Below, one piece after another: positions 56,696 through 64,000 of a DNA stretch of 64,000 bases. The stretch spans positions 1-64,000 of the forward strand of contig CAZAQV010000007.1 in NCBI GenBank assembly GCA_964487255.1, in the 5' to 3' direction. Position 1 is the stretch's first letter. Each line of letters begins with the position of its first letter. Both the position numbers and the translations under genes were made by a program. A model generated the notes under the pieces. It saw only the letters and a list, made by a program, of their open reading frames with translations, was not told the origin of the DNA and searched no databases. This stretch comes from CAZAQV01 sp964487255 (GTDB lineage: Bacteria; Myxococcota_A; Polyangia; Polyangiales; CAZAQV01).

Positions 56696-57529
56696 ATGAA
56701 ACGACACATCGCTCACCCGCTCATCATCGCTCTGTCACTCGGCTTGCTAACCACGGCTTGCAGTCAGTCGCATAGCCCCTGCGGCGATGGAACAGCACAC
56801 TACAAGGGCGCAGAGCGAATTTGCGCCTATCAGAGTAGCGTGGTGATCGAGGGCGGCTTCGAGTGCCCGGACTTCGCGCCCGCGCTCATCGAAATCGAGG
56901 GCGGCTACGTCTGCGCCCCCGAACACATCAGACTTGAAGACCTTCCAGCAGAAGTTTGCCCCTGGAGCGTCGATGGCTGCATGGCGCCAACAAGGATGAG
57001 CGAGACCGACGCTGGGCCCGCTGATCTTGACGCCAGAATCGTCAAAGCTAACAACGGCAACATCAAGTTCGACGCCGGTGCAGAGCCGAGTGACGGTGGC
57101 GAGACATCCGCCGACGCAACGATCGAATGTGGTTGCTCGACCGATGCGGAATGCCCAGGCGGGGCAGCGCAGAGCAAATGTCTCAACTGTGCCTGCCTGC
57201 CCTATCCGGCGGCATGCTTCGACGGGGTGAAGAACGGCGTCGAAACCGATGTCGACTGCGGCGGCGAAGCCTGTCCGCGTTGCTACGCTGGCGAATCATG
57301 CTCGGCACGCGAAGACTGCGCCACGGGAAAGTGTGACGGAAGCAGCGGCTTGTGTGTTGCGCTGAGCGGTGATGAACTTGCTTGCCTTGGCTTGGACGAT
57401 CCATCGTGTGCGGCTTGCCACGCCGTCGGCGGCCAAGGCGTGAATCTTTGGCCTACCTCGCGCGACGGGCTGATTCCCCCCCCTCCGCCTGGGCTCATGA
57501 CAGACGGCCTCGTCGAGGCGTGCCTCTGA
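56696..57529 (+). CDS. Cys-rich lipoprotein with DVDCGG module
   Basis: 277 aa from ATG at 56696. Lipobox 'LLTTACS' (Cys22). Cys-containing segments follow: 'CGCSTDAECPGG', then 'CFDGVKNGVETDVDCGGEAC' and 'CYAGESCSAREDCATGKC', a module found repeatedly in Myxococcota secreted proteins. Near the end 'DPSCAACHAVGGQG' contains CxxCH, but no cytochrome fold is evident, so haem binding is uncertain. A Pro-rich tail closes the protein. Confidence 0.75.
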   Translation: MKRHIAHPLIIALSLGLLTTACSQSHSPCGDGTAHYKGAERICAYQSSVVIEGGFECPDFAPALIEIEGGYVCAPEHIRLEDLPAEVCPWSVDGCMAPTRMSETDAGPADLDARIVKANNGNIKFDAGAEPSDGGETSADATIECGCSTDAECPGGAAQSKCLNCACLPYPAACFDGVKNGVETDVDCGGEACPRCYAGESCSAREDCATGKCDGSSGLCVALSGDELACLGLDDPSCAACHAVGGQGVNLWPTSRDGLIPPPPPGLMTDGLVEACL

Positions 57530-57592
57530 CATCAACACCATTTTTCAGCCCGAAAACTGGCCCATGCTCACTCTGAAGCGTAAAAGTCGATC

Positions 57593-58924
57593 ATGGGACG
57601 CACAAAAGCCCAACTGCCGCACATCCCGTCGCTGATCGCCAAGAAGCGCTCCGGGGGTGCACTGACCGACGAGGAAATTCAGGCTCTTATCCGGGGGTAT
57701 ACCCGCGGCGATGTGCCGGACTATCAGGTCAGCGCCATGCTGATGGCAATCTTCTTCCAGGGCATGAACTCTGCCGAGATCACAGCGCTGACGCTCGCCA
57801 TGCGCGACAGCGGGAAGGTCGTCGACACCTCGAAGGTTGCAGGTTCCAAGGTCGACAAGCATTCGACGGGCGGCGTGGGCGACAAGGTCTCGATTTGTCT
57901 CGCACCCATCGTCACTGCGTGCGGACTAAAGGTGCCGATGATTAGTGGCCGTGGTCTCGGACACACGGGCGGCACGCTCGACAAGCTCGAGGCAATCCCC
58001 GGCTTTCGCACCGACCAATCGGTGCGCAGCTTCGTTTCGCAGGTCGACCGCATTGGATGCGCGCTGATTGGGCAAACCAAGGAGTTGGCTCCCGCCGACA
58101 AGAAGATTTACGCCCTGCGCGACGTGACGGCAACGGTCGAGAGCGTCCCACTCATCACGGCGAGCATTCTCTCCAAAAAGCTCGCCGAAGGGATCGATGC
58201 GCTCGTCCTCGACGTCAAGGTCGGCTCCGGAGCGTTCATGAAAAACCTCGATGAGGCCCGGACACTCGCACGCTCGATCGTGCGGGTGGGCAAACTTGCA
58301 GGCATTCGCGTCAGCGCGCTTCTGACGGCCATGGACCAACCCCTCGGCCTCATGGTGGGTAACGCACTTGAGACCCGCGAAGCGATCGAAGTGCTCCACG
58401 GAGGGGGCCCAGAGGACCTGGTGGAGCTCACACTCGGCCTCGGCGCGGAGATGCTCTTGGTCGGGGGTATCTGTCGTAAGAAGTCCGAGGCGGTGCGCCT
58501 GCAGCGGCAAGTGATCGCCGATGGCCGCGCCGCTGAGACAATGCGCAAGATCATCAAGGCGCAAAAGGGTGACCCCAAGGTCGTGGACGAGCCAGATCGA
58601 CTACCAAAAACCAAGAAGACGTTCGCCGTCAATGCCACCAAGGCCGGAACGGTCGCGAGCATTGATGCCATGCAGATTGGCTTGCTCGCCGGCGCCATGG
58701 GGGCGGGACGCATGCGCGTCGACGACGAGATCGACCCGGCCGTCGGCATCGAGCTGGTCGCCAAAGTGGGGGAACGGGTAAGCAAAGGTGCGCCGCTGGC
58801 ACGGCTTCACTGCCACAGCTCGAGTGCCGCCAACAATTTCCGCGACAAGGTGCGAGGCGCCTATGGCCTTTCAAATCGAAACGTCGATCCGCCCCCACTG
58901 GTTCTCGACCGCATTCGATCGTGA
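57593..58924 (+). CDS. pyrimidine-nucleoside/thymidine phosphorylase
   Basis: 443 aa. 'VDKHSTGGVGDKVS' binds phosphate, 'ISGRGLGHTGGTLDKLEAIP' is the family signature, 'LVLDVKVGSGAFMK' carries catalytic Lys, and the C-terminal beta-hairpin domain is present. Splits pyrimidine nucleosides with phosphate to base and ribose/deoxyribose-1-phosphate. Uridine versus thymidine preference is not decided by eye; lengths near 430 suit both. Confidence 0.95.
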   Translation: MGRTKAQLPHIPSLIAKKRSGGALTDEEIQALIRGYTRGDVPDYQVSAMLMAIFFQGMNSAEITALTLAMRDSGKVVDTSKVAGSKVDKHSTGGVGDKVSICLAPIVTACGLKVPMISGRGLGHTGGTLDKLEAIPGFRTDQSVRSFVSQVDRIGCALIGQTKELAPADKKIYALRDVTATVESVPLITASILSKKLAEGIDALVLDVKVGSGAFMKNLDEARTLARSIVRVGKLAGIRVSALLTAMDQPLGLMVGNALETREAIEVLHGGGPEDLVELTLGLGAEMLLVGGICRKKSEAVRLQRQVIADGRAAETMRKIIKAQKGDPKVVDEPDRLPKTKKTFAVNATKAGTVASIDAMQIGLLAGAMGAGRMRVDDEIDPAVGIELVAKVGERVSKGAPLARLHCHSSSAANNFRDKVRGAYGLSNRNVDPPPLVLDRIRS

Positions 58925-59022
58925 TGTGCCTCACGAACGCGCTGCAGGGTTTCGCTTAGACCGCCCTGTGAAGGGCTACCTTTTGCTTGTTTTATCGCAC
59001 CTGCAACGGCACCATCGAGACC

Positions 59023-60063
59023 ATGTTTCGCTTACTTATAGCGGCTATGCTGCTGTGGTGCGGTGCCCACACGGCGGCCGCACAAGACAAGCCCGAACAG
59101 GGCACCGAAGCCCCCGTCGCCGACGCGCCCCAGGACGCGGATACCGCGGGCGCAAACAACGACGTTCAGGAGCGAGCAAACGCGAACTTCGAGGCAGGCA
59201 ACGAGCTCGCCGCTGAAGGAAAGTGCGACGCGGCCATCGTCGAGTTTGAGGCCTCCGTAAGCCGCTTCGTGCAACCTGCACCACTATTGGCAATGGCCCG
59301 CTGTGAGGAGAAGCTCTACCGCTACGCGAGCGCGATGGAGCACTATCAACGATACCTCGACGTTGCCGAAGACGACGACGCGCAGAAGGCGGAGGTGCAG
59401 CGCACACTGAGTGCACTACAGCGGCGGCTCGGTACGGTCAAAATCCGCGCGGCGAAGCCCGCTCAAGTTTGGCTCGGTGGTCACGTCATCGGCAATGCCC
59501 CGAGTGAGCTTATGTTACCGGCAGGCAGGCACGTTCTGGAGTTTCGAATCGAGGGGCACGCTGCGCAACGCCGCTCCGTTGAAGTCCGTGCACGCAAGCG
59601 AAGCGAGGTCTTCGTCGAGATCGACCGCAAGATGGAGATCGCCCCCTCGCACAGCGACACGGATCGAACGACGCACGCGCAGGTCGACAGGTCGCTCCAA
59701 CAAGACACTGAAGACGAGGGCTTGGACCCCACTCTTTTTTGGATCGGAGCGGGCCTGACGGTCGCCACCGCGACAGCTGGAACGGTCTTCGGCCTGCAGG
59801 CTCGCGCAAAGCGAGATGAGGCGGAGAAAATCGACCCGCGTATTTCGCGAGAGGCCGAGATCGAAGAAATTCAAACGGCCTCTCGTACAGCCGATATTCT
59901 GTTCGGGACGGCCGCCGTACTCGGAATCGCAACCGCGATTACCGCTATTTTTACAGATTGGGAGAGCGATGACGAGGTCGCCGCGCCGGCGGAACCTTCG
60001 CTCGCGCTCACCCCTGCACTCAGCCCATCGAGCGTCGGCCTTGTGGTCCAGGGAGCGATGTAA
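59023..60063 (+). CDS. periplasmic TPR-PEGA protein
   Basis: 346 aa from ATG at 59023. Signal peptide (1-21, cut after 'TAAAQ'). TPR-like helices (about 40-135, 'FEAGNELAAEGKCDAAIVEF', 'LLAMARCEEKLYRYASAMEH') are followed by a PEGA domain ('VWLGGHVIGNAPSELMLPAG') that often binds the cell wall or outer membrane. Two membrane segments near 240-265 and 295-315. A paralogue of the gene truncated at the window end. Translationally close to the next gene (1-nt gap). Confidence 0.8.
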   Translation: MFRLLIAAMLLWCGAHTAAAQDKPEQGTEAPVADAPQDADTAGANNDVQERANANFEAGNELAAEGKCDAAIVEFEASVSRFVQPAPLLAMARCEEKLYRYASAMEHYQRYLDVAEDDDAQKAEVQRTLSALQRRLGTVKIRAAKPAQVWLGGHVIGNAPSELMLPAGRHVLEFRIEGHAAQRRSVEVRARKRSEVFVEIDRKMEIAPSHSDTDRTTHAQVDRSLQQDTEDEGLDPTLFWIGAGLTVATATAGTVFGLQARAKRDEAEKIDPRISREAEIEEIQTASRTADILFGTAAVLGIATAITAIFTDWESDDEVAAPAEPSLALTPALSPSSVGLVVQGAM

Positions 60064-60064
60064 C

Positions 60065-61627
60065 ATGTTGCAACGTTTCATCATCGCTACGCTTTCGATC
60101 GCCATTTGCAGTTGCACCTTGCAAGAGCTCGACGAAGGACTCGAACGACAGCCGTGCGCCACCCGGGACGATTGTGCGGACCTGAACGAACTCTATCCCA
60201 ACGCAGACCCATGCTTGGAGTGGACCTGCAACCGACAGACCCGCTTGTGCCAAGTACGTGGTCGAGACCACGACGACGACCAAGTTGTTGACATCGCATG
60301 TCCCGGTGGCGCTGACTGCAACGATGGCAGCGCAAATGTGTACCCAGGCGCTCCTGAAATCTGCGACGGCCTCGACAACAACTGCGACGCTCGCATCGAT
60401 GAAAACCTCCATCGCGCAACGCGCACGCAGCGCGTCGCTCGAATGTCGAGCTCACTGCATGGTGGCCCGATTTCGATCGCCCACGACCCTGAAAGCGACG
60501 ACCGGTTGTATGCGCTCGTGCAAAGCCCGACCCAGGCTCGCGCTGCATTCACGAGTTGGAATCGTGGTGACACCGCAACTTGGACTGACTTGACGGTCGC
60601 TGCACAGGGCAACTTGGGTACACAAGAGGTCACGCAAGGCAGCGTTCATGTTCGCGATAGTCGCGCATACGCTGTTGCAGCTGCGCGCTCGAGCAACGAG
60701 CCTGCATGCACGTCACTCCACACGGGACCTCTGAGCAACGCAAGCCTCGAAGTTCCTGGAACGCGCTATGCTTCCGGACTCGCGCAAGCGTCGGGTTTGT
60801 ATTGTCCAAGCGCACGTGACGGTATTTTTGCGCCACAAGTTGTGGCACACGACCCTGAGCAAGTGCTCTGGCTTGCCCTTCGTGAGCGACAGTTCCCACA
60901 GATCCGTCAGTGCAACGATCAGTTCCGAAGCAATCTTCTTCTGACCACGACCGAGCTCAACGCCGCTGAGCGAATCACCAATCAGGCGGTCGGTTTCGAG
61001 CCGTTCGCCACTGTGGACGTGGGGTCCAACCGTACGCTCTTGGCCGTCGCCGAAGACCGAGGCGGGACCGACACGGGCGTGTTCTTCTACATCCTCTCAG
61101 GTGACAAGCGAGTTCCCATCGTCACGCCGCTCGGCCTTGGCCTGCATTCGCTCAAACCTCGCTACATTCACCTTGAGCGCGGCGACCTACTCGACGACGG
61201 CGAGGCGATTGAGGTCGCACTCACGATGCAGGAGGGCTGCTTGCGAGACGCCGCAATCGTGGTTCAACGCTTTCGGTGGGAGGCTTCCAAGACTTCCCTC
61301 AAGCCGCGTGGCAACCCCCATCAGATCTTTGCGTCGTCCCTTCCGAACCGCCCTGCGCTCTACGGAGCGAGCACCGTGTGGGATGGGGCGGACTGGTTCG
61401 TGGCCTGGAACGAAGGCGGGGCGCGCGTTCAACTTCGCCGCGTGAGCCCGGTCGCACAGGTGCTCGCAATCGCAGACGAGCAAACCTTGTTTGAGAGCAA
61501 CGATCTGAACGGCGGGTACGGCCCGCCGCACACCTTTCTCGACTCCGAAGGTCGCCCGCTTGTGGTGGCGCAAGCGGGCGATACAGAGCCGGGTCTCTAC
61601 GAGACCGTCATCGAATGCGTCGAGTAG
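60065..61627 (+). CDS. large lipoprotein with putative metal-binding motif
   Basis: 520 aa. Lipobox-like 'LSIAICSC'. The N-terminal Cys/Asp part contains 'CNDGSANVYPGAPEICDGLD', the putative-metal-binding DNNCD motif common in Myxococcota, probably calcium. The remaining 400 residues are beta-strand rich without an enzyme motif ('FATVDVGSNRTLLAVAEDRG', and so on), probably a propeller-like surface domain. Ligand unknown. Follows the TPR-PEGA gene by one nucleotide. Confidence 0.75.
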   Translation: MLQRFIIATLSIAICSCTLQELDEGLERQPCATRDDCADLNELYPNADPCLEWTCNRQTRLCQVRGRDHDDDQVVDIACPGGADCNDGSANVYPGAPEICDGLDNNCDARIDENLHRATRTQRVARMSSSLHGGPISIAHDPESDDRLYALVQSPTQARAAFTSWNRGDTATWTDLTVAAQGNLGTQEVTQGSVHVRDSRAYAVAAARSSNEPACTSLHTGPLSNASLEVPGTRYASGLAQASGLYCPSARDGIFAPQVVAHDPEQVLWLALRERQFPQIRQCNDQFRSNLLLTTTELNAAERITNQAVGFEPFATVDVGSNRTLLAVAEDRGGTDTGVFFYILSGDKRVPIVTPLGLGLHSLKPRYIHLERGDLLDDGEAIEVALTMQEGCLRDAAIVVQRFRWEASKTSLKPRGNPHQIFASSLPNRPALYGASTVWDGADWFVAWNEGGARVQLRRVSPVAQVLAIADEQTLFESNDLNGGYGPPHTFLDSEGRPLVVAQAGDTEPGLYETVIECVE

Positions 61628-61721
61628 ATTCCCGCGAAGTGGGTTTCCGATATGGGTTTGAGCGCGTAGCTGCGCAGGGAGCGGAGACGACAACGCCATA
61701 GCGCGAACGCTTGCCTATCAG

Positions 61722-61806
61722 TGGTACGGGGGACAGGACTTGAACCTGCACGTCGTAAGACACCGGAACCTAAATCCGGCGCGTCTGCCAATTCCGCCAC
61801 CCCCGC
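61722..61806 (-). tRNA. tRNA-Leu (anticodon TAG)
   Basis: 85 nt on the minus strand with encoded CCA. Acceptor GCGGGGG (61806-61800) pairs with CCCCCGT near the 3' end; anticodon stem CCGGA/TCCGG around loop TTTAGGT with TAG at 61772-61770. A long variable arm, as expected for Leu. Reads CUA and other CUN codons. Confidence 0.95.
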
Positions 61807-61830
61807 ACATTTGAGGTAGGATCGTGCGCA

Positions 61831-63090
61831 GTGTACACCATCCACAAGCGGGGCGCATGCGTCCTTATCGCCTCTTTGTTCAGCGCCTCCGTTGCGCTCG
61901 CCCATGGCCCCTATCCAAGAAGCCGCAGTATGGACATCAACGCCGAAGGCCACATGTTGCTCAACACCTCATTTGGCTTACTCCGCTCCATGGACGACGG
62001 CCGGAGCTGGTCTTGGACGTGTATGGAGAGCCTCGGCTTTGACGTCGACGAAGAGCCGACCGTGTTTTCGGCCATACGCGACGACGGCTCACTTCACGCA
62101 GCGAGCGCTTTTGGGCTGTACAGCTACGAAGACTGCGCGTGGACTCGCCCACCAGAGTTGGGCGCCGACTACCACACGGGGCTCGTGCGCAACCCGGAGA
62201 CCGACGAACTCTGGACCGTCACATCGAACGCGACGGGGCAGAACTTCGTGTATCGCTCCACAGACGGGCGCTCCTGGACGCCGCACGGCCCCGCCTTACC
62301 CGACATGTCGCTTGTGGGACTCGCCGTGGGCACGGCCGAGTCAGAAGCAGTCTTTGTAAGCGCCATTGTGCCAGCCACCGACACCGAGTCGCGGCGTGCC
62401 GTGGGACTCCGCCTGGAGGGAAACATGTGGAAGGCCAGCCCCATCGCTGACGTACAAAGACCGGTGTTTGCTGAAGTTCTTACGCATCGAATGCCGCAGG
62501 GCACCGCGATTGTCATCGCCCTCGTCGACCCCTCTTTGGGCGCAGTTTCGCAGACCCTGATCAGTGACGACGGAGGCGCAAGCTGGCGAGAACTTAGCGA
62601 CCTCAACGAACAACGCGTGGTCGACGCCACCTGGTCCTCGGACGGAGCCACGCTATGGATCGGGGGACGTGGGGGCACCGGTATTTGGCAGTCTACTGAT
62701 GGTGGACAAACGCTCCAGCAAGTGAACCGCGACGCGGACGCAAGCTGCCTGCACGAGCGAGGCGGCACGCTTTATGTCTGCGGCGACCAATTTGGGGATG
62801 GCTATATGCTCGGGAAGTCTGACGACGGCGGGCGCAGCGTTGAAGGCATTTCAGGCTTCGACGATATCGAAGCGGAGTTCGAGTGTGTCCGAAGCACTCA
62901 GGTCGGTGCAACGTGCCAAACGCCTGCACTCGACATTCAGAATGATTTACAAATCACACTGATGCCGCCTTCGACGCCCTCAGAAGGCTGCAGCTGCGTA
63001 GTCCGAACAGAAAAATCCCGCAAATACACAATTCTTTCGAGCCTGCTCCTCCTTGTCTGGTTGACCCAGAGACGATGTGTAACACAATAA
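61831..63090 (+). CDS. BNR-type beta-propeller protein with MYXO-CTERM tail
   Basis: 419 aa, GTG start. Signal peptide cut after 'VALAHG'. Repeats with the Asp-box pattern S.DDGxSW ('LRSMDDGRSWSW', 'YRSTDGRSWT', 'ISDDGGASWREL', 'WQSTDGGQTLQ') indicate a sialidase/BNR-like propeller. It ends 'EGCSCVVRTEKSRKYTILSS' plus a membrane helix and Arg pair, an MYXO-CTERM signal that would anchor it to the outer surface. Enzymatic residues not evident. Confidence 0.85.
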   Translation: MYTIHKRGACVLIASLFSASVALAHGPYPRSRSMDINAEGHMLLNTSFGLLRSMDDGRSWSWTCMESLGFDVDEEPTVFSAIRDDGSLHAASAFGLYSYEDCAWTRPPELGADYHTGLVRNPETDELWTVTSNATGQNFVYRSTDGRSWTPHGPALPDMSLVGLAVGTAESEAVFVSAIVPATDTESRRAVGLRLEGNMWKASPIADVQRPVFAEVLTHRMPQGTAIVIALVDPSLGAVSQTLISDDGGASWRELSDLNEQRVVDATWSSDGATLWIGGRGGTGIWQSTDGGQTLQQVNRDADASCLHERGGTLYVCGDQFGDGYMLGKSDDGGRSVEGISGFDDIEAEFECVRSTQVGATCQTPALDIQNDLQITLMPPSTPSEGCSCVVRTEKSRKYTILSSLLLLVWLTQRRCVTQ

Positions 63091-63143
63091 AGGCTATGAT
63101 CTTGGGCTTGGTGCGAGGCCACCAAAACGTTAGCTTCTTTCCC

Positions 63144-64000
63144 ATGAAACTCCTGATGCTAACCGCGGGCTTTGTTCTGTTCGTCGGGAGCGTGCAGGCA
63201 CAAGAAGATGCTCGCGCACGTTTTGAAGCCGGCGTGGCGGCGTACGATGCCAAGGACTACCAGAGCGCGTTGGCGGCATTTTCGGACGCCTACCGGATCA
63301 AGCCGCACCCCGTGGTCCGCCTCAACATCGCGAACTGCTACGAGCGGCTGGGCCGCCACACGGAAGCGGAAGAGCAGTACCAGAGCTTCCTCGAAGAAAT
63401 GCCGGACTCGCCCAAGGCTGCCGAGGTCAAGCGCTCAATCGCTCGCATCTCCAAGCGGATCGGTACGATTCAACTCGATGTCGATCCACCCGATGCAACG
63501 GTGACAATCAACGGCAAGAGCGTGCAACCGAACCAACCGCATCGGGTCAACGCGGGACGTTACACAATCGAAGCCTCGGCGCCGGGATACGCATCTCGTA
63601 GCGAAGAAGTCGCGGTCCCCGGCGGCAGTCAACCCGAGGTTCGGCTTCACCTAGAACCTTCGGGCGAGCCTGACCAAGTCGACGCGTTTACAGACGCCGA
63701 AGATGAACCGCCCGACGAAACCTACGACCTCGACGACAAAGACGAAACCTTCTCCGCCTCGGATATCGACGGGAGCAGTGGCATTCCGGCCGGTGCCTGG
63801 ATTGCAGGGGGCGTGGCTGTGGCACTGGCGGCCGGCGCATTAACCCTTGGCATGGTCGCCGTCTCGGCCGAGTCCGACTTCGAGGACGAGGTGCAGCGTT
63901 CCAACGACCCGTCACTCTCTTCCGATGAGCGGGCACAAGCCTACCAAGACGGCGTAGATGCCGCCGACCGAGCAGACAGTCTGGCGCTCGTCTCCGATCT
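63144..64000 (+). CDS. TPR-PEGA protein, truncated by window end
   Basis: At least 285 aa; reading continues past 64000. ATG at 63144, signal peptide to 'VQAQ'. TPR helices ('YDAKDYQSALAAFSDAYRIK', 'CYERLGRHTEAEEQYQSF') then PEGA ('IQLDVDPPDATVTINGKSVQ'), an acidic linker and a membrane helix 'AWIAGGVAVALAAGALTLGM'. Same architecture as the 59-60 kb gene, suggesting duplication around this cluster. Confidence 0.8.
   Translation, partial: MKLLMLTAGFVLFVGSVQAQEDARARFEAGVAAYDAKDYQSALAAFSDAYRIKPHPVVRLNIANCYERLGRHTEAEEQYQSFLEEMPDSPKAAEVKRSIARISKRIGTIQLDVDPPDATVTINGKSVQPNQPHRVNAGRYTIEASAPGYASRSEEVAVPGGSQPEVRLHLEPSGEPDQVDAFTDAEDEPPDETYDLDDKDETFSASDIDGSSGIPAGAWIAGGVAVALAAGALTLGMVAVSAESDFEDEVQRSNDPSLSSDERAQAYQDGVDAADRADSLALVSD

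Overview
The window is a GC-rich, densely coded stretch of a bacterial chromosome, probably from Myxococcota or a close deltaproteobacterial relative. The evidence is the set of secreted proteins: Cys-rich lipoproteins of the 'C..D.DC' type, TPR-PEGA proteins, FG-GAP/VCBS and putative-metal-binding repeat proteins, and C-terminal Cys/TM/Arg tails resembling MYXO-CTERM. These sit beside an HRDVSPSN-type Ser/Thr kinase and many two-component genes. A 100-N scaffold gap (46476-46575) shows it is a draft assembly. I see no phage, transposase, integrase, CRISPR array or rRNA operon.

Region by region. 1-3.6 kb: a PP2C-like pseudophosphatase, tRNA-Asn(GTT) with a facing histidine-kinase remnant, small lipoproteins and a TetR-cupin pair. 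3.8-8.3 kb: a coupled arsM-sigZ operon (arsenite methyltransferase and ECF sigma), a diguanylate cyclase, a MYG1-like protein and DNA polymerase IV. 8.3-12.5 kb: a tightly packed plus-strand run of secreted protease, CxxCH lipoprotein, small membrane protein, YhhQ-type queuosine-precursor transporter, pteridine-reductase-like SDR and FolB. 12.5-17 kb: a broken enoyl-CoA hydratase faces a single-module NRPS (C-A-T-TE) whose TE has a Cys nucleophile. 17-21 kb: phosphofructokinase, ATP-grasp enzyme, MtfA peptidase and a sugar-nucleotide epimerase. 21-24 kb: PspA followed by a large protein that looks like a decayed cyclase/STAND/TPR regulator.

24.1-31 kb: a probable 6S RNA, then the minus-strand housekeeping cluster (upstream to downstream) of FlhB/SctU-like protein, priA, a J-like protein, def, fmt and cobalamin adenosyltransferase. 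31-38 kb: an FG-GAP lipoprotein, and a Cpx-like locus (CpxP-like protein, response regulator, histidine kinase) with an exact GTAAA-N5-GTAAA CpxR box facing a CreD-like membrane gene. 38.8-46.4 kb: topoisomerase I with a histone-H1-like tail, a Ser/Thr kinase and a divergent Hsp100/Clp ATPase. 46.4-52.1 kb: a gap inside an 86-bp tandem repeat, holA, an IscA-type carrier, DAHP synthase, an SDR and a LytS/LytR-like pair. 52.4-58.9 kb: rpsO with promoter, leader hairpin and terminator, then pnp, dut, an HTH protein, a lipoprotein and pyrimidine-nucleoside phosphorylase. 59-64 kb: surface and periplasmic proteins around a tRNA-Leu(TAG); the last gene runs off the window.

Most of the window is conserved housekeeping interleaved with lineage-specific envelope and signalling genes. 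The least ordinary parts are the PspA-linked pseudo-regulator, the Cys-TE NRPS, the arsM-sigZ operon, the Cpx-like locus with its intact box, and several signalling proteins that keep a fold but have lost catalytic residues.
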